A stretch of 64,000 bases of DNA from NCBI RefSeq assembly GCF_032854445.1, contig NC_088295.1:20943385-21007384 (forward strand), written 5' to 3'. The stretch's first letter is position 1, and each line of letters starts with the position of its first letter. The notes under the pieces were generated by a model. That model saw only the letters and a program-made list of their open reading frames with translations. It was not told the origin of the DNA and did not search any database. Made by a program: the position numbers and the translations under genes. Below are positions 53,455-64,000 of the stretch, one piece after another. This DNA is from Liolophura sinensis. Its lineage: Eukaryota > Mollusca > Polyplacophora > Chitonida > Chitonidae.

Positions 53455-56400
53455 CTGTAAGAAAATAAAAAAGGGCAATGAGACAAAACTTTAAAAGATC
53501 CTGAGTTACAATAAGTTTGACCATAAATTAATAAGCTAAATGAACCTGTTCACATCATTCTATTTTTGGGCAATTAAAAATATAAATGTTGTCTGGGCCT
53601 ATTTCCAGAACAGTGAACATAATGCCCTGCTGGAAGCAAATACAATTATGCTACAATATCTGTCCATTCGAAAATGCCCATGTCATATCCCAGAGAACAT
53701 ATGCCTCTTACCTCCCTTTGCTCACACAGGATAATGAAACACAGATCTCCAGTTAAATTAACACACTGTAGGAAAACAATGCTTCACTTGATGACAATTA
53801 TGTTTTAATTGAAATTTCTAAAGGTTAGGCACATAGAAACATTGATAAATATTGGAACACTGCTGGTTTGTGTCCAGTTTCCAATGACAAATTATCATTA
53901 TATATTTACAAATGTTATTGTATAGCTCGGGCAAAAAAACAAATCAGGCAGAAAAAATTCATCTAGGACTAAACTGAGTTTGGCAGGTCGTTTTTTGATG
54001 GAGCTAGACGCCAGAATCAATACTATGCTGTTGGTATTGTTTGAGCGTGAGAAGTCATTAAGGCAGCCATTAGCTGAACATATCTCATCCTTTAGCTGGA
54101 TGTCAAAGCCTGGGTATCGAGGATGGATGGATGAAAAGGATTGGACAGACCGCGGCTTCATCTCTTAAACACGGGTTCACAGCCTACAGCTTAGATCAGA
54201 CAGAAAGGTGAAACAGCACAGATGCTCCATTACACCAGCCCGCTATGCGGGCAGCAAAAAGACACAGCCACTCACAAATACGGCCACCACGAGGGAGAAA
54301 AGCCATCTTACACAAGCTTTACATTGATATAATGCTACAAACCACGGAGATGAAAGAAAGCACATCAAGGTTGGGCTATTTACCACAGGTTGGCATACAG
54401 GGCTAGGGGCGTGTAACTTATGATCATTCCAAAAACACAGATGTCCACAGTTTTTTTTTCAGGTTTCGACAAAAAAGGAAATAAGAAACTTGTTGATACT
54501 AATGACTAAAACATGTGCTAAAATGATACCCATCACCTGCCTAAGCTTATTGTCATGTATTCATGCAGAGTACACGAGGGCTCGGGAAGTAATGATCAGC
54601 TATGGATGATAGAACATGACCTTGGCACATAAGGTTATGCATATCCTGTTCTACTTGTATAACCTGACAAAACTAATCTTCAACCCAGGTTCACACAAAA
54701 TGACTGGTGCATTCCCAGTAAAGCTGCAATGGAACACCCACATACTTAAACCTTCAACAATGACTGACACCATTTGACTTCTTTCCTGATCATACAGGCC
54801 TTAACATATACATATACTTCCTTGCTAACATTAAACTAGAAAATGCACATTCACAAAACCTGGTTTCACAAGTTTCACCCAGTATGGATTTTAGCAAGAA
54901 AAGCTACAAAGTATTAAAACTCTCCAGTATCAAAATAGAAGTCATCACACAATATCTGACCTACTGTATTCAGTGATTTTCTACTATCCTGCAACCAAGT
55001 GTCAGCTGAAACTAGTAGATTACAAGTAAATAACAAAATTTACGTTTTACGTGCTTTCCCCCTCCTCTGATTTTGAATTTTCCCGTCAAAAGTCGTAAAT
55101 AAACTGTATCTTGGTTCTGGTATGTTCTCACCCCCATAATGGCAGAAATACTGTCAGAGCAGTCTTAACCCTATCTCATTTAGTCATTATTTCCCTGCAG
55201 GGTTTCACTCTTCAGTACAGGTAATAATTTCATCACCGTCTATGCACTTCTCACACAACAATTGTTGTTGTCAGTTTTTCTGGTGTGCAGCGCCAGGGGA
55301 ATGCAGTATGTCAAACTCTAACAAGACACCATACACTTGCTGTTCCTAAGGGCTATAGCTGTGTGCAGAGGGTGATCTCTTACAGGCATAGCAGCTTATC
55401 CCCCTGTACAGGTCAAACTCAGTCACCTGATCAGCAGGTTTGCGCCTACTCACTGGTAATAAAAAAAAAAAAACCAACACCACTATCATGTTACCTTCAT
55501 AATTATGGCGGGACAAGGTAGTGAATAAAATCTGAGAATAGACCTGATGTAAGAGAGACCTAGAGTAGGTCAGACAGTACTGCAGACCACACAAAGACCT
55601 CATCTAAATTTAAGAAGTGATGTTATTAACCTTATCCACCAGGAACATCATTTCTATTCTATAACCCTGCCCAAAACAACTAATGTGGGTAATAAGAAAT
55701 TAAGTAAGAAAAATTCGCCATTTTCACCCCCATATGATGCACACGTAGCCTTACAAGATCCTGGAGTTGTTTTAAATATCCACACCAGACGAAACTAATG
55801 CTTCTAAACAGAAGGGGTACCTGCCAATATGGTCACTGATTTCAGTTCAAACAAGCATCAAATGCAGCTGTTGGAAATAGTATATGAATTGTTTTGAACG
55901 GTGAAACACTTGTAGGTACAAGTACGCTTGTAATCTTTGACAATGACCCACTCGTCATTGTGAAATGTGCCCACCGCTGCCATGTGTTGTTTACATGTCG
56001 TCTAGCACACACTGTTTAGTGCATATGTTCAATCTGGTTGTGTCATAATTACCCTCACCATGAATCAAAATACTAAGTCACAAATCGTCCGCCATAAGAT
56101 TGGTTGTCATACCTAGACACTCAAGTGTTCTCATGACATTGCAGACTATAAGTTGAACAGGAAAGTTGAACACTTAACTCCACTAGTGCTGACTGGCAGT
56201 ACACCGTCTCATAGGTCAACTGGACCATGCCTGGTTCTATATGAGAACCAGGCTCCAGGATCAGAAAGTCTAAGTCAAAACTTCAAATCACTTTAAAATT
56301 GTTATTTCTTACATAACAAGATCAAAATATCGCTTGAGAACGTAAATTCTGAGTAAGTTATTGTAAAAGTATAATGAACGAAATTTTGACTTAAGTGTAA

Positions 56401-57769
56401 GATTGTTTTGTGTTCCCGCGGTTAAGCTATAGTCTACACTGGTTACATATGTTTAATCTTTCTGTGACGTCATTATGTCACAACAGCTTTCTCCGAAGAT
56501 GGAATTAAATTAACGATGTCACGAGAAGTTCTACCATTTCACCTGGCATGTGATATCTAACCATGCATTTCAATCAACGAAAACATCCCATTTCACAATA
56601 GACCAGTCCGTTCTATTTACATCTACATCATCGGACAAGTGTATTGCATTCCCACAACAGGAAGTCAAACATGAGTCTTTGATCGTCTTTTTATATAATA
56701 CCAAAATGGAAGAGGGGACTAACTGTGAGAGTTCACAACTACCATCATAAACTTTAATTTCGAAATAATTTTAAGTTGGTGCAGGACACAATGGAATGAA
56801 ATTAAAGATGTCACATTATTGAAAAAGTTACACGTTATTTACATGGCCATTCTGTCCTATACTAAACAGTCTGTCCCTATCAAATTCTGTTTGGTGCAGG
56901 CCACTGCCCTCATTCGGATACTTTTTTTACGACTTGAACTTATCAATACATACACATAAAACTTGACTGTATATACTTGTATATATATATGTAGGAATCA
57001 GAGAAAAGAAAGCCCTGAATATTTCAGCCCAGAGCACACATTCTGTTCAAACAGCTCTTCAGCACAAATAACGTCCTACTGAACAGTTTTATAGTAAGGG
57101 ACATGTAGGCTTTTGGATTTACATGTGTAATGAGCCATGACTCACTGGGACTGGCTTTACATTTTCTGACAATAGTGTACCATGTCAGTGTTACAAAAAT
57201 CCTACACACAAATTCAGGCAATGCAGAAAAATCACCACAAGCAATGACTTATTAATCGAGTCCCTCAATTTGACATAACTACCTGATAACAATCCTTTCA
57301 TATCAGTTTACATTGTGATAATGCCACCATTTTTCTCTGGAAATAAGAACGACTCATTTGTGTTGTTCTAGATCAATGATGACAGCACAGAAGGGTTTCT
57401 GTGTCGGGTGTAAACTTTACAAAAACAATAAAAAAATCAGGCAGTAATTGAGAAATTCTAGAAAATCAATGGATAATTTGATTTGCCTACAGAATTAAAC
57501 CAGATGGCCTTCTCATCTGATCTGTCTGCATTTCCTGCTGATTTTCTTCCAAGTAACTATTCAGATTGCTTCTGTTCCCTCAAAGAAAACAAAATACTAC
57601 ATGAGGCCTGCTGCCAAATCTTTGTATGCTCAAAATCTGGATTTGTAATTCTGAAGTTATTATCTGAGGTTACAATACTGAACATGAAACACTGCTTGCA
57701 CACCTCGACAGTCCCATGGCTACAAATTAACATTTCTACATGTAACTGATCATCATAATGTATATGTAG

Positions 57770-57965
57770 GGTCTGAGTTTTATGTTGTACTCAATCATTT
57801 TTCAATCATATGACGACGTGGAGTCATCAGTTGCACGTACTTATACTGCGTCTTCTTGCAGAAAGGCAAGTGAATGCCGTCACTGAAATACCATGTCGAA
57901 GACACACTTCTCAGTGCTGAGTGCCAAGTGCAGCAGCAACGAGTACCATTTTCAGCAGTCACAGG
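57770..57965 (-). mobile_element. SINE family B, partial
   Basis: Starts gagttttatgttgtactcaa and tcatatgacgacgtggag, then actgcgtcttcttgcagaaa and cagtgctgagtgccaag. This is the reversed tail and part of the body of family B, ending beside a (TAA)n run. Confidence 0.75.
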
Positions 57966-57967
57966 GT

Positions 57968-57992
57968 AACAATAATAATAATAATAATAATA
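57968..57992. repeat. TAA microsatellite
   Basis: About eight trinucleotide (aat)n units directly after the family B SINE fragment. Confidence 0.95.
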
Positions 57993-58082
57993 ATGACTTA
58001 ACAGATGGATGACTAGGTGGACATACCCTGTAAGTTGCTGGAACAGCTGTACAAACAGAATATGCATATTTGTCACCCATTA

Positions 58083-58190
58083 TTTTTTTTTATTTCATTG
58101 TTGTTTAACACCATATTCAAGAATGTCTGATAGTAGTTGGTTTTACGTGGGAAGGAAACCTGGGTAGCAGGGGGTTCACCATCCATCGTT
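58083..58190 (-). mobile_element. SINE family A, partial
   Basis: Reads tttttatttcattgttgttt, aacaccatattcaagaatgt, then ttttacgtgggaaggaaacc and gggttcaccatcc, a degraded reversed tail and body of family A. Confidence 0.6.
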
Positions 58191-61100
58191 GGTGCCACAA
58201 TGGTGGAAGACAATTAACCATAAAGGAACAAGAGTTGTTGATAGACTGTTGTCACCAAAGCCTGATGACCAACAAGAGCATTAAGATATACATGTACATC
58301 TATCATTAAGACATCATTTTGAAATGTCATGTCTGCTGAGTCATTATTCTGTCTGATATAGGGAAAATCCTGGAAATGTGTCATTTTACACACTGTAATT
58401 TAGACAAGACAAAGCTCTCCCTTAACACATTACCCTTCATGTCAAAGATTACTTATACATATGAGTGGTGTTTCATGCCATTTTCATTAGTTTTTCAGTT
58501 ATGTAATAGCAGCCAGGCTTATGAGTAGAGGAAATGTATCACAGATCATGTAACCACCATTATCACTATTGGTGAATGTAGGTCCAACCCAAAATAATAA
58601 AAATAGATTTGGTAGCAAGGCTACCAAACAGCTCACCTGTAGGAGACACATGAGCGTAAAACTTCAGGACAAGGCATAAATTGCCTTAACATGGATTCTA
58701 CTACCTAAAACTAGGACACTTCATAGAGATGTGATGATCAGGAATCCTTCTGTAATTTACAGTCACTAAAAGAAATACAGGGCATCAACTCAATGGAAAA
58801 TCCCTTTGCGTTATTGTGCCTTATACGTGTTTTGTCTGGAATACCTTCTGTTTTAAGGGTTTGAAGAAGCACATATAGAATAGCGCAGACAAACAAAATT
58901 TAATGAATAACAACCAAATAGCAACTAAATAAATAGAATGCCAGATACAAGTGGCTGGAACCGTAACTCCCTGACAGACCCCCTGAGAGTTGAGGATTGA
59001 CTCAGAGGATTATGATCACTGATTTGGGTCTGACAAGCTGAGCTGGGCACTATAGGGAGGCATATAACAAATATTCACAGCCTTGCAGCTACATGTGTGT
59101 ATGAACTGGGAAATTACACTGTTAATCCTAATTCAGGGTCCCTCATTTACAGGGTCTGAACTACACATACATTAAGACCTAAGGCACATGTAATTACATA
59201 CTTAATAATACTGAAGACTTAGTTTCATGCCCTCAAGTGACAGGAAGGCATAAAATACATTATATACATGTACAATTATCTCAGAGAAATACACTATTAA
59301 AATACAGCATTCATTACTGTCATGTACACAAACTATATTTAACATAAAGCCACTGCAATACACACAAAGCCTGGAATATGTCGAAATGAATAATCTTATA
59401 ATGACGTAAGAAAGGTAGGATATGTTGACCAAAGATCACAAATTTGTAACAAATATACTATGCAGTTTTGTACTGATGTCAGACTAAATCCATATCCAAT
59501 GAGAATAGGTTGTTTTGACATACAAAGAGTACACCACAAAAAGGCATCTTCAGCCTTTCAACAATCAGTCATCCTATTGGTGGGCAAATGAGGACTCAAG
59601 GAAGTGCAATGTCTTGTACTCCAAAAATTCCATATGCAAAGTGAGCAATGACAATATCTTACATATGTTCCTTAGCTCTGGACTTAATGACTAGACGAAT
59701 ACTACATGCAGTTACACGGTGTGGCAGGGGGGGGGGTTTATATGTGGACACAGCAATCTAGAGGGAAGGCTGTAAACACAAATTATGAATGTAACAATTA
59801 ACACGAATAGTTCTTACTTAATCAGAGTCATTACAACTGATAGCTGTCTAGTCTGCAAGCATGTCATATTTGTGTCACAGGGAAATGCTGTATAACCTAT
59901 TATACAATCGTGACCTTATCAAGACTCAATGTGGTCTAAGAGATGCGTGTACATGTATGTATATATATATAGACACGCACATTGCACTACATGTTGATGT
60001 ACAGTCTACTGATGCATCCTAATTTAGGTCACAAAAACACATTAACTCATCCCATAATTAAATTCAAAGGTGTGTATCTAAAGACCCCTAGGTTATTTGA
60101 AATCACATGACACAAAAGTGTTATGTAGTCAACTAATGTTCATAGTATTCAACAAGCAAATACTTTATCCTAACTAACTTGGTGACGACTAAATCTGAAC
60201 AGAATTAGAGCCTCTAAAAGCAACATTGGTACATATACACAGCAAAGCTTAATAAAGTTGATTTTCTCTGCGAAGGCCTTAGGAAAGATCAGTTTCAATG
60301 TAAACGGACTGACCTACCTTCAATAAATAAAAATATTATTATAACATAATGTGAAACATGAACGGTAAACTAAAGATGGCAACCAAAATTATTCACCAGC
60401 TAGAATCAAATCAGATTTGGTTTTAAAAGCCTGTCAATGGTTCAATAATAAAGAGCAAAGGACTCCTTATGATTTTATCACAGCAAAGATACCAAAGGCA
60501 GCTACCAACAAAATGTGAAGATGCCAGTAGCTCTTTTCAAGGTTTTTCCAGCAAAGTTGTACACAAGGTTAAAATCATGTATCTGCCAGTTCCAAGAACT
60601 TCAATGAGAAATCAGGTGCTCTTAAGCTGCAAGCAATAAATCTTTACCCACCAGGCTCTGTTACATTCTGGTAAATGATAGACACAGCCTGGTTTTGTAA
60701 AACCACTTAGATTAGGACTGATGAAGGCAGAGTAGCAGAAGACCAGCACCAATCAATACGCTTAGGGTTAGGCTGTCTGGAGAACCCCTTTGCCCAGATC
60801 CCTTATCAACATCAACAAATCAATGGCCTCCATGAGCCGACCAGAACATGGGAACAGCTAGTAATTCTGACCACATTCCATCTGGATCAGAAGAGGCCGG
60901 TTTGTCTGCACAGCTGATCACACCAGCTGGTCAATAACAGCTAAAGGATCTCAGAACTAACTGATGACCACTGATTAAAGAGCAGAACCAGGGAAAACAT
61001 CAGAAGCAATATGATCTCATCTTGCTGATGGAGTTTAATATCTTGGTCTTCAAGGGGGGTGACACAAGCAGTTGTAACATTTGGATACTAGCTGATGGAT

Positions 61101-62999
61101 AGAGGTATTCTTAGTAAGCCTGAGGTGTCAACACACGTTGGAAGAAGTCCTTGCATTGATGTAGGATGATATGGATATACATAGGGTCTCCAACTCATGA
61201 CCCTGTAATATCAAATTTAATAATGAGATCCTCGAAACAAAGAAAATTTTGTAACTCTCGTTTAATGAATTTGATACTACAGCGCCTTGAGTTGGAGGAT
61301 CATTTTATCATGTACATGAAACAGTGAGATAAAAAAAGTACAAAACCATGCCTCTAAACAGGGAGATTAGATTGTCTTGCGTTTTCGTGCGTGAGAATGC
61401 TAGCTGTAATGCGCCTAAACATACCAGACAAGAATATTCATACACTTCAGAGCCAACATCAGTTTTACTTATCTATGGTTATACAGTCAACATATCTTGG
61501 ATGTTTGCACTCCATGAAGATAACAAAGTTACGTAGTAAAACAAAGTAGTTTGATGCCGGTGGAGCATTTGATTGGCTGATTTTTATCACTGAACTGTCA
61601 ATGTTGACAAAAGACGGATACAATAGTTATCCCACCTCGTTCATCCCATGTTCTGGATCACATTTATGGGATAAACTATTTATGTAGTTTAGCTGTAACT
61701 CAACATGGGTTGAAGGATATTATCACCAAGGATCTGTTCTTCAAACTGTCGGGGACATCAAAGAAGGACTCGGAATGGCATTGGAATGAAATTAGTATGT
61801 GGATCCAACTATGACAGCACATTAGTGAGCTCATGCTCCATAACTGTAGATTGCCATAGATGAGATCTCAGCAATTTGGGTCATCTAGAGATGGGTCTGA
61901 AGGTTACAGATCCGTGAAAGTGACTTGCTGAATACATAACAGTTTTAAAAGGTTACCCCAGCACATTAGACGAGTGTCCAAATGCTGCTTACCCTAGGGA
62001 AGGGGGCTCCATGACCTCAGAGTGCCATAGATGGATTACTAAATAGACATTCAAAGTTGTAGCACCAAGACATGGGGTTTAAAGAGTAAAGAAGCGCAAT
62101 TGTTAAAGCAAATTTAATTGCTGCCCTGAGTTGTATAGTGCATGGGGGTGGGAGGTGGGGGGCAGAGTTTTATCAGGGATGGGTAACATTCCAGCCACTC
62201 ATTAGAGTTAAGTATTGCCTCACGGTGGTACATTATCGGTAAATTGAGTAATTACTACACAAGCCCATACAACAGATCTCAGTCGCTGCCCATGACTCAC
62301 TCTGACTAGCCTTTCAACGTTACTAGTATCTACCATGCCATACTAGTGAATATTTGGGGTGTCAACTGATAAAGGATGTTTTCTAAATAAAGAATTTTGG
62401 TCAGTTTTTAATGCATTGCTGTAACTTCCACCTTCAGGTATGGCTGCTCAGGTCAAGCCACTGGGAATATACCACCTGGGGTTATCCCTCTGAACTTCCC
62501 TTCTCACACCAACAGACATTCAGATACCAACAAGATAAAGCAACACTCGACCTGTATTCTCACCAGCTGGTGAAATGAGCTGTACTTACTTATATTTACT
62601 CATCACATATAGTCCTGATAATCTACAAACATCTCTGTAAATGTACATACATGTCATGTTTTAATTGCCAGAAATTAGAAATACTACATAAGTTAAGATA
62701 ACTCATTTAACGAACAAAGCCATTCTCTGTGTGATGTTACACAGAAAATCCTGCAATAAAGTAGCTGCTGTTTGTATCACAACTGCCCACCTTCCGTTAA
62801 CTGTCTTGAACACTACATACAGACAACCATAGGGTGAAATCCTGTCAATAGTAGGCTTGATAGTTCTAACTACATGCTTTCAATGGAAAATAACACTTAA
62901 TTAAAAGCATGAAAATTTGATACTAATCTGGAAACTAAGAACTGATACCAAATCAACCCAAAAACTCGAACACATGAATCGGATCAATACATATAGCAC

Positions 63000-63360
63000 T
63001 GTAGTGGTGAATTTTATAATTTACAGTAATTAATATGCCCCAAGTGCACCAAAGATGGGTTGAGCTTTATATGTGTGCAAAACCTCAGCTAAATACATGT
63101 ACATGCCACATTTTTGAGATACTATCCCCAACATTTACTTTTACATTGATTCTAATACACAATACAATAAGTCATGAATTTTATAATTTACAACAATTAA
63201 AACGCACAATGTGCATTAATAATGGAACATCCCCTTGTGTTACTTTACTCTACATGTCGGCAAAACCTGAGCTTGATACATTTTGAGGCACCACCCCTAA
63301 CACTGCTCTTCCTGTCATTGAATGTTGACACTGAAGTTCTGGGTACGACACAAGCTAAGC
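63000..63360. repeat. Dispersed repeat, same family as 1014-1640
   Basis: Two tandem versions of a segment with gtgcaaaacctcag/tcggcaaaacctgag, cattgattctaatacacaat and aagtcatgaattttataatt occur here, ending with ctgggtacgacacaagctaa. The order is reversed relative to 1014-1640 and similar to 45700-46065. Confidence 0.6.
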
Positions 63361-64000
63361 GGTAAAAATGACATTTTTTTTTACCCTTGTCCATGCCACA
63401 GAATATCGCCATGTGAAACTGACGCTGGATCACTAAGACCATCCAGCAGCCTGAGGCCATGTGTCTGCAGCAACACGTGTGGGGAAAATGTCAGTGTTCA
63501 ATCAGGGATAAACTGTCTACACAAGCTTTCATGTGAGTCCTGCTAAACTGCAGCCTACAGCACAAAGAATCTGTGTTATAAAGAAGTAAACTGTAATTCA
63601 TATCAAGATCAGTCCACTAGCATTAGCATATAGAACAAAGAAACTTTTACGTGTCACAAGCTGGAATACAATGACTTGGGTGATAACTTGCTTTTTCTGT
63701 TATTAAGCAGTATGCTTATTGGAATGTTAGACACCTTCATGTACAAAGTTGTACAAGAACAGGGCCTGTGGATCAGCATTCTAGATGAACTGGCAAGGTG
63801 AGAGCCTCCAACCAGGATTAGAGAGCTAAGGTTTGCACTTCATAAAACAAACAACACAGCTTGTGTTTGATCAATTTGTACACATGACACATATGTACAA
63901 AAAAAAAACTACCACATTTTAATCCTCCATATAAAACTGTTTTCCTTGAGAAAGTTTAGTATTTGTCTGTGTTCCTTCTCTACATGACGCATGCATGGAG

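Larger units (their letters stand above)
53455..64000. other. Probable 5' intron or upstream region of testican-like gene; no exon found
   Basis: The His-rich exon needs at least one upstream exon ending two bases into a codon, plus a signal peptide and, in a typical testican, a Kazal module. I saw no convincing cysteine-rich or signal-peptide exon here. The stretch contains SINE fragments (57770-57965 family B, 58083-58190 family A), a (TAA)n microsatellite near 57968-57992 and dispersed repeats near 58600-58860 and 63000-63360. Short frames, including 55285-55603, 56550-56750, 57483-57749 and 61348-61536, show no recognisable feature. Confidence 0.55.

Noticed and set aside
54260-54320. Minus-strand ATG followed by a hydrophobic stretch, considered as the testican signal peptide
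   Set aside because: The ATG frame is not the hydrophobic frame, and neither candidate donor phase fits the two-base carry-over needed by the His-rich exon.

Overview
This is an AT-rich animal genomic window, almost certainly from a lophotrochozoan and most likely a mollusc. Five multi-exon genes can be built from conserved domains, splice sites and exact codon-phase agreement between exons. The space between and inside them is filled with tRNA-derived SINEs, fold-back elements and minisatellites. No prokaryotic or viral gene and no intact tRNA or rRNA gene was seen. The mollusc assignment rests on the SINE 3' tails, which I recognise from mollusc genomes; a brachiopod is not excluded.

Layout. 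(1) 1-990: minisatellite of about 20 bp units. (2) 1926-12772, minus: annexin with an acidic Ser-rich start, a Pro/Tyr/Gly-rich segment, two short acidic exons and annexin repeats 1 to 3. Its 3' end lies beyond the left edge. (3) 14859-19270, plus: FAM241B-like small membrane protein in two exons. (4) 23936-33291, minus: homologue of LRMDA (C10orf11), a leucine-rich-repeat protein, in five exons. A second copy of part of its last exon lies downstream between inverted repeats at 22280-22826. (5) 34944-40949, plus: an unrecognised 849-aa protein in three exons, with a compact, possibly PH-like N-terminal region and a long disordered remainder. (6) About 41.9-43.3 kb: strong palindromes and two SINE copies. 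(7) About 45.4-53.45 kb, minus: testican (SPOCK)-like gene with an EF-hand EC domain, a thyroglobulin type-1 domain and a large histidine-rich exon. Its 5' exons were not found. (8) 53.5-64 kb: no supported coding exon; probably the large 5' intron or upstream region of the testican gene, with repeats.

The genes are unrelated in function and form no operon-like system. Two neighbouring pairs are head-to-head: annexin/FAM241B, about 2.1 kb apart, and LRMDA/unrecognised gene, about 1.65 kb apart. The most unusual observations are: two minisatellites in the annexin gene whose units copy the adjacent exon end together with its 5' splice site; the LRMDA exon fragment held between inverted repeats; the histidine-rich testican; and several long palindromes or fold-back elements, some possibly assembly-sensitive. 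All gene models are hand-built from the sequence without alignment software.
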